Shown here: piece by piece, positions 57,230-64,000 of the stretch
How the letters are laid out: each line of letters opens with the position of its first letter
Numbering within the stretch: position 1 is the first letter of the stretch
DNA from: Sphingobacteriales bacterium
GTDB taxonomy: Bacteria > Bacteroidota > Bacteroidia > Chitinophagales > UBA2359
Reading direction: 5' to 3'
Assembly (NCBI GenBank): GCA_016711285.1
Contig: JADJTG010000002.1
Coordinates: 310,001 to 374,000, forward strand
DNA length: 64,000 nucleotides
Translations under genes and position numbers: made by a program
Notes under the pieces: generated by a model
What the model saw: only the letters and a program-made list of their open reading frames with translations
The model's database searches: none
What the model was told of the DNA's origin: nothing

Positions 57230-57237
57230 TAAACAAA

Positions 57238-57276
57238 AAACTCCCCTTTACTGTAGTTAGCAAAGGGGAGTTTTTA
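57238..57276 (+). terminator. intrinsic terminator, convergent genes
   Basis: AAACTCCCCTTT and AAAGGGGAGTTT form a perfect 12-bp stem around ACTGTAGTTAGC, followed by a T tract. It lies 9 bp after the amine oxidase stop and may serve the opposite gene too. Confidence 0.85.
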
Positions 57277-57320
57277 TTATATAGAAAAACTGCTGCAATA
57301 CAGCACTATTTTACAATAAA

Positions 57321-57818
57321 TTACGCCAAATTAGGGATACGCAACACTTGACCCGGATAAATTTCATCGGCGTGTTTGAGCATCGGTTTGTTGGCTTCAA
57401 AAATAGCGGGGTATTGCATGGCATCGCCATAGTGCGCTTTCGCAATTTTTGACAAAGAGTCGCCGGATTTTACGGTATAAAACACAGCAACCGGTTCTTC
57501 TACTTCTACTTCAAGGCGGTCGTCAACGGTAGCTATACCATCTACATTCCCTACGGCCAAAATCACTTTTTCTTTATCGGCTTGCGAACCCGCTTTGCCC
57601 ACGATAGTGGCTGTATCGTCTTCAACAGCTACATATAAATTATCAATTTCAAAACCCAATCCTTTTATCAAATTGACAAGCTGGTCGGCTTTGCGCGAGT
57701 CCAACTCTTCCTGACTGGGAGCAGCAGGTGCGGTAGGTGCAGCAACAGTCGGAGTTGCTTTTTCTTTAGAGCCGAAAATTTTTGCTCCGGCATTTTTAAT
57801 GAATGAAAATAATCCCAT
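57321..57818 (-). CDS. kbp: BON-LysM protein of the Kbp/YgaU family
   Basis: A 165-residue cytosolic protein. Residues ~38-100 form a BON domain (LVNLIKGLGFEIDNLYVAVEDDTATIVGKAG ... VGNVDGIATVDD) and ~112-162 a LysM domain (FYTVKSGDSLSKIAKAHYGDAMQYPAIFEANKP ... IYPGQVLRIP). This is the architecture of E. coli Kbp, a K+-binding protein. An Ala/Pro-rich linker separates an amphipathic N-terminus (MGLFSFIKNAGAKIFGSK). Frame and length are normal. Confidence 0.88.
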   Translation of the reverse strand: MGLFSFIKNAGAKIFGSKEKATPTVAAPTAPAAPSQEELDSRKADQLVNLIKGLGFEIDNLYVAVEDDTATIVGKAGSQADKEKVILAVGNVDGIATVDDRLEVEVEEPVAVFYTVKSGDSLSKIAKAHYGDAMQYPAIFEANKPMLKHADEIYPGQVLRIPNLA

Positions 57819-58030
57819 TTTTTTGTTGTGTTAAAATTTTATTTGTAATTTGTGAAATAATAAGATTTTGTGTGTTTTTTAAAACTTTAATAGTAAAAAC
57901 TTTAATCATTGCTTAAAAAGTTCCTTTATAAGTAGATAATTTTTATTATTTTACTAAAAACTGCAATTTTATTTTATTTGTTACGCCGAATTTAAATATA
58001 TCTTTTATTGTACTTCAACACAATTATACC

Positions 58031-59704
58031 ATGAAAACACACTACAACTATTATATTTTCTTAGTGCTTTTATTAACACAGCATCTGCGGGCACAGGAAA
58101 TTTCTTATGAATTGCTACACGATTTTTCTTTGGCGGATATGGACAGCATCGCCCAAGAGTGGAACTTGCCCTCTGCTATTTTAAACTTGCAGTATCCGGT
58201 AAAAATATATCGCATTCATTATGAAACTCTCAATGCGCAGGGTACTGATATTACACAAGCCAGCGGTGCTTTGGCAGTGCCGCAGGGTTATGTATGCCCT
58301 GTACCTTTAACAACATATTTGCACGGCACTATTGCGCACCGCCAAGATGCCCCTTCTTATGGTTCTAGCGAAATGTATATCGGAATGTTTTTTGCGGCGA
58401 TGGGCAATGTAGTAGCAATGCCCGATTATTTAGGATTAGGCGATTCGCCCGGGCTGCATCCTTATGTACACGCCCACTCCGAAGCCTCCGCCTCCATTGA
58501 TATGTTGCGTGCCACCCGTTCCCTGTCCGAAACCTTAGCCTTTCCGATGAACGAACAACTTTTTATTTTCGGCTACTCGCAGGGCGGGCACGCTGCTATG
58601 GCTTTGCACCGCGAACTTCAGTTGTATTACGGCGATGAATTTACGGTAACAGCCTCTGCGCCCATGTCGGGACCTTACGATATTTCGGGCGCACAAACGC
58701 AATACCTCATCGCCGATACACCTTATGCCACCCCTGGCTATTTGCCTTATGTGGCTTTTGCCTATCAAAGTGTGTATGGCGATTTATATGAGCAAGTATC
58801 CGACTTTTTGGTAAGCCCTTACGATACGCTGCTGCCCCCTCTTTTTGACGGTGAACATTCTATGGGTTATATCAACAACCTTTGTACGCCTGTGCCAAAA
58901 AATATGATACAGCCTCAGCAGTTGGAAGCATTTATCAACGACATCAACCACCCTTTCCGCAAAGCCCTGCGCGATAATGACGTGTATGACTGGACTCCCG
59001 AAGCTCCGATGGTATTGTGCTATTGCAAAGGCGACGATCAGGTGAGTTATCAAAATACCATAGTGGCTTATGACAAAATGATTGCCAACGGCTCTACTAA
59101 TGTGGTAAAAATGAGCTTGGGCGACAACCTCGACCACGGCGGTTGTGTGATGCCTTCTTTATTCACCGGAAAAGACCTTTTCGACGGCTTGCGCGAATTG
59201 AGCAATGGTATGGCAATTGCTTTTGTTCCTTCTTATCCCAGCAACAGCACTGCTGCCGATGGTGCTATTGCGGTTGAAGTTTCGGGCGGCGCGGCAGGTT
59301 ATACTTATCAATGGAACAACGGCAGCACGAGTGCCGACCTAAATAATATAGGTGTGGGTACTTATACACTTACGGTTACTGATGATTGGGGGTGCAGCAT
59401 CACCCGCAGCATAGAACTTACCACAGCAGTGGGTATCAATGAGGCGGCAGCTACGACTTTCTGGCGTGTGCTACAAAATCCGGTGTACGACCATACCCTG
59501 CGTATCGCTGCCCCGATGAACGAGGAAGAAATAATTTTTACTATCAATAATACTTTGGGGCAAGTGGTGTACGAGCGCAAAATATTGGCAACTCCGACTA
59601 TACAAATTGACCTCAGTGCGTTGCCGGCAGGTTTGTATCAATATACAGCTACCAGCATACGATATATGCAGCAAAACAACGGAAAATTTATCAAGGTTTT
59701 TTAG
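58031..59704 (+). CDS. secreted alpha/beta hydrolase with SprB-like repeat and T9SS sorting domain
   Basis: A 557-residue exported enzyme. After a signal peptide (MKTHYNYYIFLVLLLTQHLRA) the hydrolase domain has MPDYLGLGDSPGLHPYVHAHSEA, the nucleophile elbow FIFGYSQGGHAA (Ser near residue 187), an acidic loop CYCKGDDQVSYQN and the catalytic-His candidate DNLDHGGCVMP. This is the secretory-lipase/esterase style. Residues ~405-455 form a SprB-like repeat (GAAGYTYQWNNGSTSADLNN), and the end is a T9SS sorting domain (QNPVYDHTLRIAAP ... LPAGLYQYTATS ... KFIKVF). It is probably released outside or anchored to the cell surface. Confidence 0.82.
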   Translation: MKTHYNYYIFLVLLLTQHLRAQEISYELLHDFSLADMDSIAQEWNLPSAILNLQYPVKIYRIHYETLNAQGTDITQASGALAVPQGYVCPVPLTTYLHGTIAHRQDAPSYGSSEMYIGMFFAAMGNVVAMPDYLGLGDSPGLHPYVHAHSEASASIDMLRATRSLSETLAFPMNEQLFIFGYSQGGHAAMALHRELQLYYGDEFTVTASAPMSGPYDISGAQTQYLIADTPYATPGYLPYVAFAYQSVYGDLYEQVSDFLVSPYDTLLPPLFDGEHSMGYINNLCTPVPKNMIQPQQLEAFINDINHPFRKALRDNDVYDWTPEAPMVLCYCKGDDQVSYQNTIVAYDKMIANGSTNVVKMSLGDNLDHGGCVMPSLFTGKDLFDGLRELSNGMAIAFVPSYPSNSTAADGAIAVEVSGGAAGYTYQWNNGSTSADLNNIGVGTYTLTVTDDWGCSITRSIELTTAVGINEAAATTFWRVLQNPVYDHTLRIAAPMNEEEIIFTINNTLGQVVYERKILATPTIQIDLSALPAGLYQYTATSIRYMQQNNGKFIKVF

Positions 59705-59720
59705 CAAACGAAAAAGTAAA

Positions 59721-59765
59721 CCTAAAAAAACACCGATACCTCACAAGTGTCGGTGTTTTTTTAGG
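59721..59765. terminator. bidirectional terminator with 16-bp stem
   Basis: CCTAAAAAAACACCGA (59721-59736) and TCGGTGTTTTTTTAGG (59750-59765) pair perfectly around a 13-nt loop. It lies between the convergent hydrolase and T9SS paralogue genes and has A/T tracts for both directions. Confidence 0.88.
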
Positions 59766-59838
59766 TTTTTCAGTGCTATGTAAATTTTTATTGTCTGAAC
59801 CACTGATTTATCGGATTAAATGATTTTTGGGATTTTTT

Positions 59839-61518
59839 TCATCGCTTCACGAACTTTTGGGTAAATACTTTGCCGGACTTGGTGTATGCTTGCACAAAGT
59901 AGATGCCGCTGGCGAGATGCGCAACGGAAAGTTCGTTTACTCCCTTTTGCGCTTCATTTACTCCCCCTGACCCCCTCTCAGAGGGGGAATTTGTACTCCC
60001 CCTTGCCCCCTCTAAGAGGGGGAATTGCTGTCCGAGGGTGTTGTATATTGCTACATTGGTGAGGGCTTCGGGGCTGTGGATAAATAGCTTATCGGTGGCG
60101 GGGTTGGGCGTGATGCTCAAAAGTTGCGCCTGCTCCACCGACTCAATGTCTATTGCTTCACCACCCAAATATAAATACTCGCTCTCGCAGGACCAATCCT
60201 CCAAACAGCCCTGAGCATCTACTTTCAGCAGCCATACATCGGCACTGATTTTTTCCTCTATTACATCGTAATACGAACACTCCCCACAAGCCGCATAGCC
60301 CCCATCGGGTGTGGCTACTGCTTTCATCAACCGTGAGTTGCTGTAAATATTCTCAAAAGGGTTGAACTTCGGTAAATAGGTACGCTCCCACTCCTTCTCG
60401 CCATTCGCACTGAATTTGCACAACCAACCCGTTCGTGATGAAAAAATCTCTTGAGGGTCTTTTATATTATAATTACTGCCTACCAATAAGATGCCGCCGT
60501 CTGCTGTGGGCAGCATATCTGCAATACCCGGCGTTTCGCTCCCCGTGCCCCAACCCTCAAAACTGTTGAGTGGCAATACCCACAGCGTATCCTGCATATT
60601 CGCACCACTCAACTTGCCCAAATAGGCAAGATAACGAACTGCCATAAAAACCGTAATGCTGTCCAAAGGGTGGCGGCGGCTACCCGTGAACCAATAGTTC
60701 CCATCTTGGGCGGGTACAATGGAATGGCGAAACGAAACCGAGTCTGCCTGCTCCAAATAGCCCGCTGTATCAATGCGCAATACAAAGTTTTCTTGCAACT
60801 CGCCCCAAGGGCGATTGATATTGCCTACCGCATAATATTTGCCGTCGTGACCGATATGTAATCGAATTAATGACTCGCCTTCGTTTTTATCATCGCTGCT
60901 GATGTGGTAGGTGCGCTCCCACAATACATTGCCCAAGGTATCTAATTTCATCAATACACTCACACTCCCCACCTCCCCAAGTACATATCGGTAGCCAAAT
61001 ACTAAGAGGTTGCCTTCGGGGGTTACTACCACACCATCGCCCGACTCCGTGCTGTCCGTTTTTCCGTATTGCCGCGTCCAGAGGGTATCGCCTTTTGCAT
61101 TGAGCCGCTGTAGCATTATCTGTATATCCGCCGCCAAATAGTAGGAGCCGCAACGCCAATAACCCCCGCCCTCCGCAGGGGCTATGGAATTGTAGCTCAA
61201 TACAAACCCGTTGGGAAAATAATGTTGCGTATTTTCCCATTCAAAGGTGCCATCGTGTGCCACCGACAGCAGGGAAGCACAGGAAACGGGTGCGCCATTG
61301 AAACCAAAACATACTTTGCGATTTTCTATGATATACGAGCTGTCGGTTAAATATATATTCGTGCCGTGGTCGGAGGCTTTGAACTCACCATAATGCTCCG
61401 AAAAAGTGTAGTTGCTCTGTGCGCAAAGCGGCAAACCTTGCAGCAGCAAGCGCACTAATAGCAGCACCTGTACTGTGATTTTTGGAATTTTAGGATGACC
61501 CTGATTTTTATAGTTCAT
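59839..61518 (-). CDS. secreted propeller-like T9SS protein, paralogue A
   Basis: A 559-residue protein reading from 61518 (MNYKNQGHPKIPKITVQVLL; signal ending near LPLCAQ). Blade-like repeats include APAEGGGYWRCGSYYLA, TPEGNLLVFGYRYVLG, TADGGILLVGSNYN and TPDGGYAACGECSYYD. The T9SS sorting domain (ITPNPATDKLFIHSPEAL, VAIYNTLGQQ, LSVAHLASGIYFVQAYTKSG, KFVKR) contains the palindrome-encoded insert FPLLEGARGSTNSPSERGSG. It is a tandem duplicate of the gene at 61626 and a relative of 27424. The function of the mature propeller is unknown. Confidence 0.8.
   Translation of the reverse strand: MNYKNQGHPKIPKITVQVLLLVRLLLQGLPLCAQSNYTFSEHYGEFKASDHGTNIYLTDSSYIIENRKVCFGFNGAPVSCASLLSVAHDGTFEWENTQHYFPNGFVLSYNSIAPAEGGGYWRCGSYYLAADIQIMLQRLNAKGDTLWTRQYGKTDSTESGDGVVVTPEGNLLVFGYRYVLGEVGSVSVLMKLDTLGNVLWERTYHISSDDKNEGESLIRLHIGHDGKYYAVGNINRPWGELQENFVLRIDTAGYLEQADSVSFRHSIVPAQDGNYWFTGSRRHPLDSITVFMAVRYLAYLGKLSGANMQDTLWVLPLNSFEGWGTGSETPGIADMLPTADGGILLVGSNYNIKDPQEIFSSRTGWLCKFSANGEKEWERTYLPKFNPFENIYSNSRLMKAVATPDGGYAACGECSYYDVIEEKISADVWLLKVDAQGCLEDWSCESEYLYLGGEAIDIESVEQAQLLSITPNPATDKLFIHSPEALTNVAIYNTLGQQFPLLEGARGSTNSPSERGSGGVNEAQKGVNELSVAHLASGIYFVQAYTKSGKVFTQKFVKR
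59961..60024 (-). repeat. palindromic GC-rich repeat embedded in coding sequence, copy 2
   Basis: The same 64-bp double-hairpin unit as at 28837 (CCCCCTCTNAGAGGGGG twice), in frame within the sorting domain of paralogue A. Confidence 0.85.
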
Positions 61519-61548
61519 TGCTGTTGTTTTTATTGTTTGATAAAAATT

Positions 61549-61616
61549 GTCTGAACCGTGATTTTTACACTTCGGCTGCGCTCAGTGTTCTTCATTCCCC
61601 AAATCACGGTTCAGAC
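61549..61616. terminator. long hairpin between tandem paralogues
   Basis: GTCTGAACCGTGATTT (61549-61564) and AAATCACGGTTCAGAC (61601-61616) form a perfect 16-bp stem with a 36-nt loop. The same structure lies after the next upstream paralogue at 63335-63417. It may end transcripts of paralogue B before paralogue A. Confidence 0.65.
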
Positions 61617-61625
61617 AGTTGCTCC

Positions 61626-63304
61626 TTATCGCTTCACAAATTTGTGCGTCATTACTTTACCCGATTGGGTGTGTGCTCGCAGCAAGTAGATGCCCGGCGG
61701 AAGATGCGCAACGGAAAGTTCGTTTACTCCCTTTTGCGCTTCATTTACTGCCCCTGACCCCCTCTCAGAGGGGGAATTTGTACTCCCCCTTGCCCCCTCT
61801 AAGAGGGGGAATTGCTGTCCGAGGGTGTTATATATTGCTACATTGGTGAGGGTTTCGGGGCTGTGGATAAATAGCTTATCGGTGGCGGGGTTGGGAGCAA
61901 TGCTCAAAAGTTGCGCTTGCTCCACCGACTCAATGTCTATTGCTTCACCACCCAAATATAAATACTCGCTCTCGCAGGACCAATCCTCCAAACAGCCCTG
62001 AGCATCTACTTTCAGCAGCCATACATCGGCACTGATTTTTTCCTCTATTACATCGTAATACGAACACTCCCCACAAGCCGCATAGCCCCCATCGGGTGTG
62101 GCTACTGCTTTCATCAATACGGAACCCGTGTAAAAATTTTCAAAAGGGTTGAACTTCGGCATATAGGTACGCTCCCACTCCTTCTCGCCATTCGCACTGA
62201 ATTTGCACAGCCAGCCCGCTTCTGACGGTGAAATCTCCTGAGGGTCTTTTATGTTGCGCTGGCTGCCTACCAATAAGATGCCGCCGTCTGCTGTGGGCAG
62301 CATATCTGCAATACCCGGCGTTTCGCTCCCCGTGCCCCAACCCTCAAAACTGTTGAGTTGCAGCACCCACAGCGTATCCTGCATATTGGCACCACTCAGC
62401 TTGCCCAAATAGGCAAGATAACGAACTGACATAAATACCGTAATACTGTCTAAAGGGTGGCGACGGCTACTATCAAACCAATAGTTCCCATCTTGGGCGG
62501 GTACAATGGAATGGCGAAACGAAACCGAGTCTGCCTGCTCCAAATAGCCCGCTGTATCGATGCGCAATACAAAGTTTTCTTTGCAACTCGCCCAAGGGCG
62601 ATTGATATTGCCTACCGCATAATATTTGCCGTCGTGACCGATATGTAATCAGAATTAATGACTCGCCTTCGTTTTATCATCGCTGCTGATGTGGTAGGTG
62701 CGCTCCCACAATACATTGCCCAAGGTATCTAATTTCATCAATACACTCACTCCCCACCTCCCCCAAGTACATATCTGTAGCCAAATACTAAGAGGTTGCC
62801 TTCGGGGGTTACTACCACACCATCGCCCGACTCCGTGCTGTCCGTTTTTCCGTATTGCCGCGTCCAGAGGGTATCGCCTTTTGCATTGAGCCGCTGTAGC
62901 ATTATCTGTATATCTGCCGCCAAATAGTAGGAGCCGCAACGCCAATAACCCCCGCCCTCTGCAGGGCTTATGGAATTGTAGCTCAAATTAAAAGCATTCG
63001 GAAAATAGTCTTGCGTATTTTCCCATTCAAAGATGCCATCGTGTGCCACCGACAGCAGGGAAGCACAGGAAGCGGGTGCGCCATTGAAACCAAAACATAC
63101 TTTGCGGTTTTCTATGATATACGAACTGTCGGTTAAAAATATATTGGTGCCGTGGTCGGAGGCTTTGAACTCACCATAATGCTCCGAAAAAGTGTAGTTG
63201 CTCTGTGACCTAAGCGGCAAACCTTGTAGCAGCAAGAGCACGAATAGCAGCACCTGTACTGTGATTTTTGGGATTTTCGGATGACCCTGATTTTTATAGT
63301 TCAT
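61626..63304 (-). CDS. secreted propeller-like T9SS protein, paralogue B (frameshifts)
   Basis: Reading from 63304, the frames 62747-63304, 62655-62945 and 61626-62567 join into a protein of about 558 residues nearly identical to paralogue A. The signal ends at LPLRSQ. Indels near 62755 (YVLGGGGE versus YVLGEVGSVS), 62650 and 62585 break it. The C-terminal sorting domain ends LPPGIYLLRAHTQSGKVMTHKFVKR and differs more from A than the rest does. The gene and its 3' hairpin are a tandem duplication of about 1.79 kb. Confidence 0.75.
61748..61811 (-). repeat. palindromic GC-rich repeat embedded in coding sequence, copy 3
   Basis: Third copy of the double-hairpin unit, in frame within the sorting domain of paralogue B. 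It reads GSGAVNEAQ where copy 2 has GSGGVNEAQ. Confidence 0.85.
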
Positions 63305-63334
63305 TGCTGTTGTTTTTATTGTTTGATAAAAATT

Positions 63335-63417
63335 GTCTGAACCGTGATTTTTACACTTCGGCTGCGCTCACTTCGGCTGCGCTCAGTGTTCTTCATTCCG
63401 CAAATCACGGTTCAGAC
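63335..63417. terminator. long hairpin, second copy, with loop duplication
   Basis: The same 16-bp stem as at 61549 (GTCTGAACCGTGATTT, 63335-63350; complement 63402-63417). The loop holds CTTCGGCTGCGCTCA twice in tandem, whereas the copy at 61549 has it once. Confidence 0.65.
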
Positions 63418-63426
63418 GGCTGCTCC

Positions 63427-64000
63427 TTATTGCTTCACAAATTTGTGCGTCATTACTTTACCTGACTTCGTGCGCACTTCCACAAAGTAGATGCCGCTCG
63501 TGAGGTGCGCAACGGAGACCTCGTTTTCTGCTCCGAATTGCGTTTCATTTACTGCCCCTAACCACCTCTCAGAGGGGGAATTTGTACTCCCCCTTGCCCC
63601 CTCTAAGAGGGGGAATTGCTGTCCGAGTGTGTTGTATATTGCTATATTAGTGAGGGCTTCGGGGCTGTGGATAAATAGCTTATCGGTGGCGGGGTTGGGG
63701 CTTAGATAGCTTGCCAAGTTTGCGGTATTTTTTTCCGTGCTGCCGCCGATGGCTGTTTTCGCAATTTTGCCGCGCTCAGGGTAGATGGGCAAAGGGAGGG
63801 TATTGTCGGCTTGCAAATGGCGAAATAAAGCCTGCGCGTCGGCGCGGTACCGAAAAGCAGTACCCGACAATTCTTTGAGGTTATCTATCTGGTTGTTATC
63901 GAGTTTTTGGTAGGCTACCCATTCGCCCTGCAATTCCACCACTTTTTTCGGCTCTTTGCTGCGCATTGTCTTCGGGCAACTGCTCCATCTCATCTCGCGC
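63427..64000 (-). CDS. C-terminal end of another T9SS protein (partial)
   Basis: The frame runs from the window edge to the stop at 63427. The part near the edge (GEWVAYQKLDNNQIDNLKEL, ALFRHLQADNTLPLPIYPER) is unlike the propeller paralogues, so this is a different protein that shares only the sorting domain: LSPNPATDKLFIHSPEAL, IAIYNTLGQQ, VSVAHLTSGIYFVEVRTKSG, KFVKQ. The palindrome-encoded insert FPLLEGARGSTNSPSERWLG is present at the same place. The frame at the extreme edge may contain an indel near 63945. The start lies outside the window. Confidence 0.7.
   Translation of the reverse strand, partial: REMRWSSCPKTMRSKEPKKVVELQGEWVAYQKLDNNQIDNLKELSGTAFRYRADAQALFRHLQADNTLPLPIYPERGKIAKTAIGGSTEKNTANLASYLSPNPATDKLFIHSPEALTNIAIYNTLGQQFPLLEGARGSTNSPSERWLGAVNETQFGAENEVSVAHLTSGIYFVEVRTKSGKVMTHKFVKQ
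63552..63615 (-). repeat. palindromic GC-rich repeat embedded in coding sequence, copy 4
   Basis: Fourth copy of the double-hairpin unit, slightly diverged (CTAACCACCTCTCAGAGGGGG), in frame within the sorting domain of the partial gene. Confidence 0.8.

Overview
The window is bacterial and almost certainly from the phylum Bacteroidota. Six predicted exported proteins end in the type IX secretion (T9SS) C-terminal sorting domain, promoters follow the TTTG-N19/20-TAnnTTTG pattern, Shine-Dalgarno sites are scarce, and the gene families fit (fused E1 alpha/beta 2-oxoacid dehydrogenase, YbbR next to CoaE, GWxTD protein, NO-stress genes around a cbb3-like oxidase). A Chitinophagia/Saprospiria-like lineage is my guess; order and genus cannot be fixed from this sequence.

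Region 1 (1-9.3 kb, AT-rich) is a respiratory and nitrosative-stress cluster. It holds the tail of an Rrf2 regulator, a cbb3-like oxidase subunit I split by an IS630-type element, a CcoO/CcoP-like dihaem cytochrome c, small membrane proteins, a truncated haemoglobin with an in-frame stop, tryptophan 2,3-dioxygenase, Ric/ScdA, a haemerythrin-like protein, a thioredoxin-like protein, DUF2024 and a MarR regulator. Most genes overlap or abut, as in an operon.

Region 2 (9.3-19.5 kb, still AT-rich) looks like a string of unrelated single-gene cassettes: RtcB RNA ligase, orphan small proteins, VOC, GNAT, S41 peptidase, MDR dehydrogenase/HxlR pair and an ABC exporter. They are separated by a family of related intergenic repeats. 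A 140-bp MITE sits inside the S41 gene.

Region 3 (19.5-39 kb, visibly richer in G+C) carries a membrane glycosyltransferase, an AhpD-like protein, an IS256 relic, tandem repeats, a very large beta-helix T9SS protein and a second T9SS protein. It then has housekeeping genes: dnaE, rimM (preceded by about 18 copies of a 20-bp repeat), coaE, a ybbR-like gene, a fused E1 dehydrogenase and a GT2 glycosyltransferase.

Region 4 (39-46 kb) starts with a nested set of mobile elements (IS1 and IS5 family inside a MITE). Two tandem lipoprotein genes follow. They share a nearly identical N-terminal part and have unrelated C-termini, and each overlaps a small membrane or lipoprotein gene. This is the layout of a polymorphic toxin/immunity locus and is the best candidate here for an undescribed system.

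Region 5 (46-64 kb) encodes exported proteins: GWxTD protein, helical-repeat protein, beta-helix/DUF11 protein, PKD/glycosidase-like protein, a Tat-type amine oxidase, a Kbp-like LysM protein, a secreted alpha/beta hydrolase and two tandem T9SS paralogues, with the end of a third T9SS protein at the edge. Four T9SS sorting domains contain the same in-frame palindromic GC-rich insert.

Single-base frameshifts, often in homopolymers, occur throughout the window, including in essential genes (dnaE, rimM). Most are therefore probably residual sequencing errors, and I annotate such genes as one unit across the break. Genes cut by mobile elements are called pseudogenes. I recognised no tRNA, rRNA or CRISPR array.
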